DNA of 64,000 bases from JAXMEQ01 sp046348225 (GCA_046348225.1 JAXMEQ010000004.1:186001-250000), one strand, 5' to 3'; numbered from the stretch's first letter, positions 32,888-41,940 are shown. Notes: a model not told the origin generated them from the letters alone. Numbers and translations are program-made.

Positions 32888-34903
32888 ATGAGCGCCCCCA
32901 ACATCCCCCAGATCACCCTGTACCGGCAGTGGCTGCGCGAGACACGCGGCCTGGACTTTGACAGCTACGACGCGCTGTGGCGCTGGTCCGTGACCGACCT
33001 CAGCGCCTTCTGGCAAAGCGTGTGGGACTACTTTGACCTGCGCTCGCCCACGCCCCACAGCGCCGTGCTCGCCGACCGCCAAATGCCCGGCGCGCGCTGG
33101 TTCCCCGGCGCGCAGTTCAACTACGCGCACCAGGTGTTCCGCCACGTGGACGCCGCGCACGCCGCCGGGTTGCCGGCCATCATCAGCCGCAATGAAAAAG
33201 GCCAGCACCGTGAACTGTCCTGGCCCGAGCTGCGGCGCCAGGTGGCGTCGCTCGCGCTGCACCTGAAGGCCGAGGGCCTGCAGCCCGGGGACCGCGTGGC
33301 CGCCTACCTGCCCAACATCCCCGAGGCGATGGTCGCCTTTCTGGCGGTGGTGAGCCTGGGCGGCGTGTGGAGCATCTGCGCGCCCGACATGGGCACCGCC
33401 GCCGTGTTGGACCGCTTCAAGCAGATCGAGCCCAAGGTGCTGATCGCCTGCGACGGCGTCACCTACGGCGGGCGCGACTTCGACCGCACCGGCGTGGTGG
33501 CCGAGCTGCGTGCCGCGCTGCCCAGCGTGCAGCATGTGATCGTGCACCAGAACCTGGGCGTGGCCGATGGCGCTATGGATTTGATAGCGTCTGACGCAGT
33601 ATTCACGCGGGCTACAGCCCGAAATGACCTCGAAACTGCAGCGTTTGAGCCACTCTGGCTGCCGTTTGACCACCCGCTGTGGATCGTCTATTCCAGCGGC
33701 ACGACCGGCCTGCCCAAGCCCATCGTGCACGGCCATGGCGGTACCGTCATCGTGGCGCTGGCGCTCAAGACCTTGCACAACGACGTGGGCTGCAGCTACC
33801 AGCCCAACAACTTTGGCGAGCGCTTCCACTGGTACAGCTCCACCGGCTGGGTGATGTGGAACGCGCAGATGAGCGGCCTGCTCAACGGCACCACCTGCTG
33901 CATTTACGACGGCAACCCGGCCGGCAGCAAGGACAATCCAGACTGGACCACGCTCTGGCGCCTTGGCGCCGAACTCGGCGTCACTTTCTTTGGCGCCGGT
34001 GCGGCGTTCTTCGCCAACTGCCTCAAGGCCGGCGTGGACCTGTCGGCCCTGCCCGGCCTGAAGACCGTGCGCGCGCTGGGCACCACCGGCTCGCCGTTGT
34101 CAGCGGAAGCGCAGAACTGGGGCACAGACCAGTTCAATGCCCTCGGCGTCAAAGACATCTGGTGGTGCAACATTTCCGGCGGCACCGACTTTGCTGGGGC
34201 CTTCATCGGTGGCAACCGCGAGCTGCCGCTGGTACCAGGCGAGATGCAATGCCGCCTGCTCGGCTGCGCGGTGGAAGCCTGGAACGAGCAGGGCCAGCCG
34301 GTCATCAACGAGGTGGGCGAGCTGGTGTGCACCCAACCCATCCCGTCCATGCCCTTGTACTTCTGGGGCGACGAGGGCAACAAACGCTACCTGTCCAGTT
34401 ACTTCGACATGTACCCCGGCGTCTGGCGCCACGGTGACTGGCTCAAGGTGGGCGACAACGGCGGCTGCATCATCTACGGCCGCAGCGACGCCACCATCAA
34501 CCGCCATGGCCTGCGCATGGGCACCAGCGAGCTGTACAGCGCGGTGGAGGCCCTGCCCGAGGTGCTGGACTCGATGGTGGTGGACCTGGAGTACCTGGGC
34601 CGCGAAAGCTACATGCCGCTGTTTGTGGTGCTGCGCCCCGGCACCGCGCTGGACGACGCGCTGCGCCAGAAGATCAACGGCGCCATCAAGACCGCGCTGA
34701 GCCCGCGCTTTGTGCCGAACGACATCTTCCAGGTGCCCGAAATCCCGCGCACCCTCAGCGGCAAGAAGCAGGAACTGCCGATCAAGAAGCTGCTGCTCGG
34801 CCAGCCCATCGACAAGGTGGTCAACAAGGATGCGATGGCCAACCCGGGGTGTCTCGGCTGGTATGTGGCGCTGGCCAGTGAACGCGCTGCCAGAGCGGGC
34901 TGA
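32888..34903 (+). CDS. Acetoacetate-CoA ligase (acetoacetyl-CoA synthetase)
   Basis: ANL-superfamily enzyme of 671 residues that converts acetoacetate, ATP and CoA to acetoacetyl-CoA. The ATP loop YSSGTTGLPKPIVHGHGG is near residue 270, with FHWYSSTGWVMWN, CNISGGTDFAGAFIGGN and the hinge motif YGRSDATINRHGLRMG further on. The catalytic Lys is in TLSGKKQELPIKK. The N-terminal WFPGAQFNYAHQVF block separates it from acetyl-CoA synthetase. Repeat copy 4 sits in frame at about residues 228-246 and encodes an extra segment (AMDLIASDAVFTRATAR) just before the ATP loop. The downstream use is probably ketone body or polyhydroxybutyrate catabolism. Confidence 0.92.
   Translation: MSAPNIPQITLYRQWLRETRGLDFDSYDALWRWSVTDLSAFWQSVWDYFDLRSPTPHSAVLADRQMPGARWFPGAQFNYAHQVFRHVDAAHAAGLPAIISRNEKGQHRELSWPELRRQVASLALHLKAEGLQPGDRVAAYLPNIPEAMVAFLAVVSLGGVWSICAPDMGTAAVLDRFKQIEPKVLIACDGVTYGGRDFDRTGVVAELRAALPSVQHVIVHQNLGVADGAMDLIASDAVFTRATARNDLETAAFEPLWLPFDHPLWIVYSSGTTGLPKPIVHGHGGTVIVALALKTLHNDVGCSYQPNNFGERFHWYSSTGWVMWNAQMSGLLNGTTCCIYDGNPAGSKDNPDWTTLWRLGAELGVTFFGAGAAFFANCLKAGVDLSALPGLKTVRALGTTGSPLSAEAQNWGTDQFNALGVKDIWWCNISGGTDFAGAFIGGNRELPLVPGEMQCRLLGCAVEAWNEQGQPVINEVGELVCTQPIPSMPLYFWGDEGNKRYLSSYFDMYPGVWRHGDWLKVGDNGGCIIYGRSDATINRHGLRMGTSELYSAVEALPEVLDSMVVDLEYLGRESYMPLFVVLRPGTALDDALRQKINGAIKTALSPRFVPNDIFQVPEIPRTLSGKKQELPIKKLLLGQPIDKVVNKDAMANPGCLGWYVALASERAARAG
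33570..33625. repeat. Dispersed palindromic repeat, copy 4 (in frame inside the acetoacetyl-CoA synthetase gene)
   Basis: GCGCTATGGATTTGATAGCG core, then TCTGACGCAG and the distal arm GCGGGCTACAGCCC. It contains no stop in the frame used by the enzyme and adds about 19 residues in a region between two conserved blocks. Confidence 0.88.
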
Positions 34904-34919
34904 ACCGCTGATGCGTTCT

Positions 34920-35816
34920 TCACCCCGCCTTGCGGTTCACCAGCACAATCCCTACCGCCACCCCCACCAGCGCCAGCACCAGCTGCAGCGTGAGTGGCTC
35001 GCCCAGCAGCAGCACGCCCAGCACCAGCGCAAACAGCGGTGTGAGAAAGGTGAACGAACTCATTTGCGTGGCCGGGTAGTGCCGCAGCAGCCACATCCAG
35101 GTGAGGTAGCTGGCAAACGCCCCCACGGCCGTCTGCAGGCCAATCGACACCCAGGCCTGGGCGGAATAGGCGAGGCCCCAGGTCTCGCCCAGCGCCAGCG
35201 ACAGCACGGGCGCCACCAGCGTGGTCACGCCCACTTGGTAGAAAAGAGTTTTCTCGGCGCTGATGCGGCTCATGGCACTGGCGCGGATGACCAGCGTCGT
35301 CAGGCCCCACAGCGTGCCGGCCGCGAGTGCCAGCGCGTCACCCTTGAGCTGGCTGCTGGTGGAGCCGTGCATGAAGCCTTCGCTGAAGGCCACCGCCACC
35401 GCTGCAAAGGCAATCGCCAGCCCGGCCCACTGCACCGGTCGCATGCGCTCTGACGGCACAAAGCGCGGCAGCAGCAGCGCCACCACAAACGGCGAGGTGT
35501 AGAGGAACACCGTGAGCCGCGAGGCCGTGGTGTTCATCAGCCCCAGGTAGATGCAGCAGAACTCCGCTGCAAACAACACACCGGCGAGCAACCCGCCTGG
35601 CAGCGAGCCGTCGCGCTCGAACAGCTTCACGCCCCGCAGCACACACCAGCCCCACAGCAGCGCTGTGGCACCCAGCATGCGCAGCGACGCCTGCCACAGC
35701 GGCGGCACTTCGCCCACGGTGGTCTTGATCAGGATTTGCTGAAAACCCCAGAACAGGCAGCAGGCGACCAGCAGGGAAATGGCGAGTGCGTCGAGGTGGT
35801 TTTTCCGTTCCGGCAT
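34920..35816 (-). CDS. DMT-superfamily transporter with two EamA domains
   Basis: Inner-membrane protein of 298 residues with ten predicted hydrophobic segments arranged as two EamA repeats, each ending in a conserved P-x-hydrophobic stretch (YTSPFVVALLLPRF and FTFLTPLFALVLGVLLLGEPL). The family exports metabolites or amino acids; substrate unknown. It is divergent from a LysR-type regulator at 35879, which may control it. Its stop converges on the acetoacetyl-CoA synthetase gene with a gap of 16 bases. Confidence 0.87.
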   Translation of the reverse strand: MPERKNHLDALAISLLVACCLFWGFQQILIKTTVGEVPPLWQASLRMLGATALLWGWCVLRGVKLFERDGSLPGGLLAGVLFAAEFCCIYLGLMNTTASRLTVFLYTSPFVVALLLPRFVPSERMRPVQWAGLAIAFAAVAVAFSEGFMHGSTSSQLKGDALALAAGTLWGLTTLVIRASAMSRISAEKTLFYQVGVTTLVAPVLSLALGETWGLAYSAQAWVSIGLQTAVGAFASYLTWMWLLRHYPATQMSSFTFLTPLFALVLGVLLLGEPLTLQLVLALVGVAVGIVLVNRKAG

Positions 35817-35878
35817 GCATTGATGGTAGCGTTACGCTGTGTGCTTACGAACGTGCTACACCACCAGGACGCCGCCCC

Positions 35879-36775
35879 ATGGACCACAAATGGCTGGAAG
35901 ACTTCATCGCCCTGGCGCGTGAGCGCAGCTTCTCACGCGCGGCCGAGCAGCGCCATGTGACGCAGCCGCAGTTCTCGCGCCGCATCCGCGCGCTGGAACT
36001 CTGGGTCGGGGCAGATCTGGTCAACCGCGCCGGCATGCCGCTGGCACTGACGGCCGCAGGTGAAGAGTTGTTGCCCGTGGCGCGCCGCGCCGTGGTCAGC
36101 CTGACCGACACGCGTGCACGCATCCGCCATGCCCAGGGCGGGCTCGACTGGGTCACGCTGGCCACCGGGCGCACGCTGTCGCGCACTGCCGTGCCGGGCT
36201 GGCTGGCGCGGGTCAAGCCCATCGCCGGGGACTTCCGGCTGCGCCTGCTGACGGGCTCCATCGCCGAGGGCGCCACGCTGTTGGAACAGGGCGGCGCCGA
36301 CTTTTTGCTCTCATTCACCCACCCGCGCCTGCCGCTGATGCTGGACGAGCAGCGTTTTGAGGCGGTGACCTTCGGCACCGACGAGCTGGTGGCCGTGAGT
36401 GCGCCGCGCGCCGACGGCAAGGCACGCCACGCCCTGCCCGGCACCGCCAAAAAGCCGGTGCCGGTGCTGGGCTACGCCACGGCGCTGGCGCTGAGCCAGA
36501 TCCTGCAGGACGGCCTGAGCCGCAGCCCGCGCGAGCTGCACATGCATGTGGTCACCGAGTCCGACTTTGCCGAATCCCTGCACGAACAGGCCCTGCAGGG
36601 CGTGGGCGTGGCCTGGTTGCCGCGCGGCCTGGTGGGCAACGACCTGCGCGACGGCCGCCTGGTGCTGGCCGATGGCCGCCAGCCCCCGGTGCGGTTTGAG
36701 ATCCGCCTGTACCGGCCGCGCCAGCCGCGCAACGAGCAGGTGCAGCGCATCTGGGCGGCCAGCCTGGCAACGTGA
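35879..36775 (+). CDS. LysR-family transcriptional regulator
   Basis: Regulator of 298 residues. The N-terminal winged HTH reads LEDFIALARERSFSRAAEQRHVTQPQFSRRIRALE, followed by GADLVNR and a standard LysR effector domain ending in a periplasmic-binding-protein-like fold (GVGVAWLPRGLVGNDL). The start ATG lies 62 bases from the divergent DMT transporter start. It also lies 97 bases upstream of the Bug-type binding protein gene, so either could be its target. Confidence 0.88.
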   Translation: MDHKWLEDFIALARERSFSRAAEQRHVTQPQFSRRIRALELWVGADLVNRAGMPLALTAAGEELLPVARRAVVSLTDTRARIRHAQGGLDWVTLATGRTLSRTAVPGWLARVKPIAGDFRLRLLTGSIAEGATLLEQGGADFLLSFTHPRLPLMLDEQRFEAVTFGTDELVAVSAPRADGKARHALPGTAKKPVPVLGYATALALSQILQDGLSRSPRELHMHVVTESDFAESLHEQALQGVGVAWLPRGLVGNDLRDGRLVLADGRQPPVRFEIRLYRPRQPRNEQVQRIWAASLAT

Positions 36776-36872
36776 GGTGTGGCGACAGCGTTCGCATGGC
36801 CGTATGCGTGTTGCGCATGCGGTGCGTGGGGTGCGTTTCTAGACTGACTCCATCAACCCCCGAGGAGTCATC

Positions 36873-37877
36873 ATGACGAAGCTGTTGTCCCGCCGTACCG
36901 CCACCCGCCTGGGTGCCGCCACCCTGGCCGCGTGCCTGTTGCCCACCACTGCTGCGCTCGCCCAGGGCTGGCCGGCGGCCAAGCCCATCACGCTGGTGGT
37001 GGGGTACCCCGCCGGCGGTAGCGTGGACCTGGTGGCGCGCACCATTGCCGAGCCCCTGTCCAAGCGCCTGGGCACTCCGGTGGTGGTGGAAAACGTCGGC
37101 GGTGCCGGTGGCACCATCGGCGCGCAAAAGGTGGTGAATGCTGCGCCCGACGGCTACACCCTGCTGCTCGGCTCGGGCAGCGAGGTGTCGATCGCGCGGC
37201 TGTTCAACACCGCCGTCAAGTACAACGGCGAGACCGACCTCACGCACCTCGGTCTGATCGGCGTCACGCCCATGGTGTTTGTGGCTGGCCCCAAGGCCGG
37301 GGTGAAGACCATCGACGAAGCGCTGGCCAAGGCCAAACGCGAACCCAACCGTCTGAGCTTTGCATCGTCGGGCGTGGGCACGCCGCTGCATGTGTCGGGC
37401 GAGCTCATCAACCTGCTGGCGGGCACCACCTTCCGCCATGTGCCTTACCGTGGTGCAGCGCAGATGGTGCAGGACGTGCTGGGCAGCAATGTGGAGTTCA
37501 GCGTGTTCGTGCTGTCGTCGGCCCTGCCGCACATCGAGAGCGGCAAGATGATCCCGCTGGGCGTGACCACGCCGCAGCGCTCGCGTGCCGCGCCGCAGAT
37601 CCCGCCGCTGGCCGACCACCCCAAGCTCAAGGGCTACGACATGAATGTCTGGTTCGGCCTGTTCGGTCCGGCCAAAATGCCTGCGCCCATGGCCGCGCGC
37701 CTGAACAAGGAGCTCAATGAAATCCTGCGCGAGCAGGAGGTCTGGCAGAAGCTGCAGAAGGCCGGTATCACCAACGACGGCGGCACACCGCAGGCCCTGA
37801 GTGCCTTCATCAAGGCCGAGACGCAGCGGGTGCGAGGCGTGGTGAACAAGGCCGTGGCCAGCGGCTCCGTGTCGTGA
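36873..37877 (+). CDS. Tripartite tricarboxylate transporter-type binding protein (Bug/TctC family)
   Basis: Exported binding protein of 334 residues. The signal peptide has twin arginines (SRRTATRLGAATLAACLLPTTAALAQ). PITLVVGYPAGGSVDLVAR, AGGTIGAQKV and APDGYTLLLGSG are hallmark Bug-family motifs. No TctA or TctB membrane partner is nearby, which is usual for the large solitary Bug expansions of Burkholderiales. It is immediately upstream of, and overlaps, an aspartoacylase-like gene, so the ligand may be a carboxylate or acyl-amino acid. Confidence 0.9.
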   Translation: MTKLLSRRTATRLGAATLAACLLPTTAALAQGWPAAKPITLVVGYPAGGSVDLVARTIAEPLSKRLGTPVVVENVGGAGGTIGAQKVVNAAPDGYTLLLGSGSEVSIARLFNTAVKYNGETDLTHLGLIGVTPMVFVAGPKAGVKTIDEALAKAKREPNRLSFASSGVGTPLHVSGELINLLAGTTFRHVPYRGAAQMVQDVLGSNVEFSVFVLSSALPHIESGKMIPLGVTTPQRSRAAPQIPPLADHPKLKGYDMNVWFGLFGPAKMPAPMAARLNKELNEILREQEVWQKLQKAGITNDGGTPQALSAFIKAETQRVRGVVNKAVASGSVS

Positions 37878-38851
37878 GCGGCCGGGCACCCGCACCGCAC
37901 CCTGTCCAGATCATGCCGCCAGACCTGTCGGGCTGGGCCGGCACGGCGCAGGGCGTGGCCTATGCCCACGAGCGCGTGGGCGATGCGCCGGGCCCCGAGG
38001 TGCTGATCACCGCGCTGGTGCACGGCAACGAATATTCCGGCGCGCTCGCACTTGACGCCTTTCTGCGCAGCGGCCTGCGGCCCAGCCGCGGGCGCATCAC
38101 GGGTGTGTTCTGCAACGTGGCGGCGTTTGCGCGGTTTGACCCGGCCCGCCCCGACGCGTCACGCTTTGTGGACGAGGACTTCAACCGCGTCTGGTCGCCC
38201 GAGCAGCTCGACGGCCCGCGCCAGAGCGCCGAGCTGCAGCGCGCCCGCGACATCCGCCCGCTGGTGGGGCGGGCCACCCACCTGCTGGACCTGCACTCCA
38301 TGCACGAGCCCTGTGCGCCGCTGCTGGTCACGGGCACGCTGCCGCGCAACATTGCGTTTGCCCAGGCGCTGGGCGCAGGCGGCCAGGTGGTGATGGACCA
38401 GGGCCATGCCGACGGCGTGCGCATGCGCGACTACGGCCCCTTTGGCGACCCGGCTGGCGACCGCATTGCGCTGCTGCTGGAAGCCGGCCAGCACTGGGAG
38501 CGCGCCTCGTTGCAGGCGGCGCGCAACGTGTTCATGCGCTTCCTGGTGACCGCGGGTGCACTGGCGCGCAGCGAGGTGCCCTTTGGCTGGCTGCTGGCCG
38601 ACGCACCCGCGCCCGCGCCGCTGATCGTCACACACCGCGTGGTGGCACGGTCGATGGACTTCGAATTCACGCAGGACTTTCATGGCGGCGAAACCATCCA
38701 CCGCGCCGGCACGCCGATCGCGCGGGACGCCGGCGAGCCGGTGTGCACGCCGTACGACGACTGTGTGCTGGTGATGCCGTCGGTGCGGCAGCTGCGCCCG
38801 GGGGTGACTACGGTGCGGCTGGGCCAGCGGGTTCATGCACCGCTGGAATGA
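37874..38851 (+). CDS. Succinylglutamate desuccinylase/aspartoacylase-family metalloenzyme
   Basis: Zinc-dependent M14-like deacylase of 325 residues. ALVHGNEYSGALAL carries the HGNE zinc ligands near residue 52. DEDFNRVW and LLDLHSMHEP (third zinc-ligand His near residue 140) follow, and LLLEAGQHWE supplies the catalytic Glu region. It starts with GTG at 37874, overlapping the Bug gene stop by four bases. The substrate is likely an N-acyl-amino acid or similar amide; family members deacylate N-acetylaspartate or succinylglutamate. Confidence 0.8.
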   Translation: MSGRAPAPHPVQIMPPDLSGWAGTAQGVAYAHERVGDAPGPEVLITALVHGNEYSGALALDAFLRSGLRPSRGRITGVFCNVAAFARFDPARPDASRFVDEDFNRVWSPEQLDGPRQSAELQRARDIRPLVGRATHLLDLHSMHEPCAPLLVTGTLPRNIAFAQALGAGGQVVMDQGHADGVRMRDYGPFGDPAGDRIALLLEAGQHWERASLQAARNVFMRFLVTAGALARSEVPFGWLLADAPAPAPLIVTHRVVARSMDFEFTQDFHGGETIHRAGTPIARDAGEPVCTPYDDCVLVMPSVRQLRPGVTTVRLGQRVHAPLE

Positions 38852-38922
38852 ACCCTTTCCAAAGCTTCCCGCCACGCGCGAGCGCACCGGCGCACACTGA
38901 AACAAATCTGAAGGAGACCGCC

Positions 38923-39888
38923 ATGCAATCCACCCGCCGCCTGATGCTGGCCAGCAGTGCCGCTGCCCTGCTCGCCGCCTGTGCCTCCCCATCGACCCCG
39001 CCGCCCCGGCCCACGCTGGCCGAGGTGGGCATCTACTCCGCCGGCCAGGGCAGCGCCTTCCTGCCGTATGCGCAGGGCCTGGCGAGTTACCTCGTGGCCA
39101 ACGGGCTGAAAGCGCAGGCGCTGGAGTCCACCGGCTCCATCGAGAACCTGCGCCGCGTGGACGCCGAGCCGCTGCGTCTGGGCACGGCCTTTCTGGGCAC
39201 CGCGTTCGAGGCGGTCAACGGCACCGGCGCCTGGACGCAGGGCAAGAAGCACAGCAATGTGCGGGCCTTGTTCCCCATGTACGAAACCTCGTTCCAGATC
39301 GTCACGCTGCGCAGCACGGGGCTGGGCACCCTGCGCGCACTCGCCGGCAAACGGGTGGGGGTGGGGCCGGCCGGCGGGCCCGCCGAGAGTTTCTTCAAGG
39401 GCCTGGCCGAGGCCACCGGCCTGCAGGTGCAAAGCGTCACCGGCACGCCGGCGGCGCTGGCGGCTGACTTGCAGGCCGGGCGCATTGATGCGCTGTGGCA
39501 GGGGGCGGCGCTGCCCATCCCCGCCATCAAGCAGGTGGCCGACGCCACGGATGCGGTGGTGTTTGGCCTGGCCGACGACGAGCTGGCCGCCATGCTCAAG
39601 CGCTTCCCATTCCTGAGCCCGGCCAGTGTGGCACCCAACACCTACCGTGGGCAAGGCGGCGCGCTGAAAAGCGTGGCCGCATGGAACTTCGTCATGGCGC
39701 ACAAAGACCTGCCCGAGGCCGACGCCTACTGGATCACGCGCACCGTGATGTCCGCCGCCGACCCGAAAACCATCCACGCCAGCGCGGGGCCGACCCGTGC
39801 GGCCAATGCGCCCAACAACACCGTGGTGCCGTTTCATCCGGGGGCGCTGAAGTTCTACCGCGAGCGCGGGATCACTGGGGTGAAGTGA
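38923..39888 (+). CDS. TAXI-family TRAP transporter binding lipoprotein
   Basis: Binding protein of 321 residues of the TAXI (immunogenic-protein-like) family. It has a lipoprotein-type signal (LASSAAALLAACAS with the lipobox Cys), then IYSAGQGSAFLPYAQGLASYL and the AGKRVGVGPAGGPAESFFKG block. An AAGGAG ribosome site precedes the ATG at 38923. No TRAP membrane subunit is in the window. Its 3' end overlaps the convergent marR gene by 17 bases. Confidence 0.85.
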   Translation: MQSTRRLMLASSAAALLAACASPSTPPPRPTLAEVGIYSAGQGSAFLPYAQGLASYLVANGLKAQALESTGSIENLRRVDAEPLRLGTAFLGTAFEAVNGTGAWTQGKKHSNVRALFPMYETSFQIVTLRSTGLGTLRALAGKRVGVGPAGGPAESFFKGLAEATGLQVQSVTGTPAALAADLQAGRIDALWQGAALPIPAIKQVADATDAVVFGLADDELAAMLKRFPFLSPASVAPNTYRGQGGALKSVAAWNFVMAHKDLPEADAYWITRTVMSAADPKTIHASAGPTRAANAPNNTVVPFHPGALKFYRERGITGVK

Positions 39889-40300
39889 GCTTTTCCAGCA
39901 GCTTGCGCAGCGCCACCTTCTCCGTGGCGCCCAGTGACCGCAGGACGCGGGCCTCATGCTGTTTGGCCTCTTCCACCAGCGGCTTGACGAGGCGTCTGCC
40001 GGCGGCCGTGGCGGCCACCAGCGTGCGGCGCTGGTCGCTGGGGCAGGCCTGCAGCACCACCCAGCCCTGGCTGGCCATGCGCTGCACCAGCTTGGTCACG
40101 GTGGGTTGCTTGCTCAGCACGTCCTGCGCGAGCTGGCTCACGGTCAGTGGTTCGCCGTCGTGCAGGGTGGCCAGCACCCGCCACTCGATGCTGGTCAGCC
40201 CGGCGGCGCGCACCCGCGCGTCAAAGTCCTTGTACAGCGCGTGGTTGGCCTGGCCCAGCAGGTAGCCCAGGTAGCCGTCGACGAAGCGCTGGTCTTTCAT
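39872..40300 (-). CDS. MarR-family transcriptional regulator
   Basis: Winged-HTH regulator of 142 residues. The recognition region reads TVSQLAQDVLSKQPTVTKLVQRMASQGWV with a typical wing (SDQRRTLVAATAAGRRL). It is the second gene after the flavin reductase on the same strand (gap 16 bases). A perfect 14-base palindrome at 40840-40853 before the flavin reductase, and facing the NicX-like gene, is its probable operator. NicR, the regulator of nicotinate catabolism in Pseudomonas, is a MarR protein, and the neighbours here resemble that pathway. Confidence 0.85.
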   Translation of the reverse strand: MKDQRFVDGYLGYLLGQANHALYKDFDARVRAAGLTSIEWRVLATLHDGEPLTVSQLAQDVLSKQPTVTKLVQRMASQGWVVLQACPSDQRRTLVAATAAGRRLVKPLVEEAKQHEARVLRSLGATEKVALRKLLEKLTSPQ

Positions 40301-40316
40301 GGCGCCGCGGCCCCAT

Positions 40317-40835
40317 TCAGAGAGGGTGCTCGGTGTAGAACTTGCCGCCATGGAACAGCAGCGGTGAGGCGCCTTCGCGGTGGGCGCAGCGCTCGACTTC
40401 GCCGACAAAGATGACGTGGTCGCCCTCTTCGTAGCGGCTGCGGTTGAAGCACTCAAACGTGGCGGCGGCGCCGGCCAGCAGCGGGGCGCCGCCCGCGCCT
40501 TCGGCAAAGCCCACGCCGGCAAACCGGTCAGCGCCCTTGAGCGCAAACCGCTCGGCCAGCGCCTTCTGGTCGGCCGCAAGGATGTTGATGGCGTAGTGCG
40601 AGCCGGCGCTGAAGGCGGCCATCGAGCCGGCCGCGCGCGACAGGCTCCACAGCACCAGCGGCGGCTCCAGCGACACCGAGTTGAACGAGTTGGCCGTCAG
40701 GCCGACCAGCTCGCCCGAGGCGCTGCGCGCGGTGACGATGGTCACGCCCGTGGCGAACATGCCCAGGGCCGCGCGGAACTCGGGCGACGAGAAAGTGGGT
40801 GGCAGCGCCTTGCGGGGAGGGTTCACGGAATGCAA
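40317..40835 (-). CDS. Flavin reductase domain protein (NADH:FMN/FAD oxidoreductase)
   Basis: Small flavin reductase-like protein of 172 residues, two-component monooxygenase type. FRAALGMFATGVTIVTAR, LTANSFNSVSLEPPLVLWSL and HYAINILAADQ are family hallmarks. It would supply reduced flavin to a monooxygenase, but none is encoded nearby. The start is uncertain: TTG at 40835 is used here, and GTG at 40826 is equally possible; neither has a good Shine-Dalgarno. It leads the marR gene. Confidence 0.82.
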   Translation of the reverse strand: MHSVNPPRKALPPTFSSPEFRAALGMFATGVTIVTARSASGELVGLTANSFNSVSLEPPLVLWSLSRAAGSMAAFSAGSHYAINILAADQKALAERFALKGADRFAGVGFAEGAGGAPLLAGAAATFECFNRSRYEEGDHVIFVGEVERCAHREGASPLLFHGGKFYTEHPL

Positions 40836-40839
40836 TTTA

Positions 40840-40853
40840 CATGAAATTTCATG
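40840..40853. promoter_or_regulatory. Likely MarR operator
   Basis: CATGAAATTTCATG is a perfect 14-base palindrome in an AT-rich gap between the flavin reductase/marR operon and the NicX-like operon. MarR proteins commonly bind ATGAAATTTCAT-like palindromes between divergent genes. Confidence 0.65.
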
Positions 40854-40890
40854 AATAATGGGGTCAACTTGTCACCGACCGACTGGAACC

Positions 40891-41940
40891 ATGCTGCAAG
40901 AACTGGTTGAACCCGCCTGGCTTGACGCCTTTGAGTCCGTGCTGCGCCGCTGTGCGCTGCAGCCCGGCGACACGGTGGCCATTCTGGCTGAAAGCCAAAG
41001 CCGCCCTGTGCTCGTGGACTTGGCGCGGCTGGCCTCAGCCCGGCTGGGGGCACAGTCGTTCACCCTGCTGCTGCCCAGTGTGTTTGAATCAAAACAGCCT
41101 GTAGCCCGCTCCACCGGTGCGTCGGGCGCTATCAAAAACATAGCGCCTGTAGTGGCGGCCCTGGCCGGCAGCACGCTGGTGGTGGACTGCACGGTCGAGG
41201 GCCTGATGCACGCGCCCGAGCTGCCCGCCATCCTGCAGGGTGGCGCACGGGTTATCTACGTCAGCAACGAGCACCCCGAGGCACTGGCCCGGCTGGTGCC
41301 CGACGACACGCTGGAGCCGCTGGTCAAGAGCCATGTGAAGCGGCTGCGCGTGGCCCGCGCCATGCACGTCACCTCCAGCGCCGGGACCGACCTTCGCATC
41401 AACCTGGCCGGCGCCGTCGTGGGCGGCAACTGGGGCTATACCGCCCGCCCCGGCACCATGACGCACTGGCCCGGTGGCCTGGCGCTGGCTTTCCCGGCGG
41501 CGGGCAGCGTGAGCGGCCGACTGGTGCTGGCCGAGGGCGACGTCAACCTCACCTTCAAACGCTACATCGAGCGGCCCATCACCCTCACCATTGAAGACGA
41601 CCACATCACGAAGATCGAAGGCAGCGGCGTGGACGCCGAGCTGATGCGCAGCTACATCGCCGCCTGGGCCACGCACGAAGGCGACCGCGCCGCCTATGCC
41701 GTGAGCCATGTGGGCTATGGCCTGAACGCCGGCGCGCGCTGGGACAGCATGGCGTTGTACGACAAGCGCGACTTCAACGGCACCGAGCTGCGCGCGTTTG
41801 CCGGCAACTTCCTCTACAGCACCGGGGCCAATGAAACCGCCGGCCGCTACACCGCCGGCCACTTCGACCTGCCGCTGCGTCATTGCAGCATCACGCTGGA
41901 CGGCGCACCGGTGGTGGAGCAGGGCCGCGTGCTGCCATGA
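40891..41940 (+). CDS. 2,5-dihydroxypyridine 5,6-dioxygenase-like protein (NicX/M29-type)
   Basis: Protein of 349 residues in the family that unites M29 aminopeptidases and the Fe(II) ring-cleaving dioxygenase NicX. TSSAGTDLRINLAGA and GGNWGYTARPGTMTHWPGG are conserved. The C-terminal AGHFDLPLRHC (His324, Asp326) resembles the reported His/Asp metal pair of NicX. Repeat copy 5 encodes about residues 69-85 (KQPVARSTGASGAIKNIAP), an in-frame insertion in the N-terminal domain. The stop overlaps the next gene (ATGA), a NicD-like hydrolase, which supports a shared pathway. A true NicX function is probable rather than proven. Confidence 0.72.
   Translation: MLQELVEPAWLDAFESVLRRCALQPGDTVAILAESQSRPVLVDLARLASARLGAQSFTLLLPSVFESKQPVARSTGASGAIKNIAPVVAALAGSTLVVDCTVEGLMHAPELPAILQGGARVIYVSNEHPEALARLVPDDTLEPLVKSHVKRLRVARAMHVTSSAGTDLRINLAGAVVGGNWGYTARPGTMTHWPGGLALAFPAAGSVSGRLVLAEGDVNLTFKRYIERPITLTIEDDHITKIEGSGVDAELMRSYIAAWATHEGDRAAYAVSHVGYGLNAGARWDSMALYDKRDFNGTELRAFAGNFLYSTGANETAGRYTAGHFDLPLRHCSITLDGAPVVEQGRVLP
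41095..41147. repeat. Dispersed palindromic repeat, copy 5 (in frame inside the NicX-like gene)
   Basis: Reverse orientation: CAGCCTGTAGCCCGC arm, then GGTGCGTCGGGC and the core GCTATCAAAAACATAGC. It has no stop in the frame used and adds about 18 residues to the NicX-like protein. Confidence 0.87.

Noticed and set aside
35826..35859. GTAGC...GCTAC inverted repeat between the DMT transporter and the LysR gene
   Set aside because: Arms of only five bases with a 24-base spacer; not a convincing LysR T-N11-A site.
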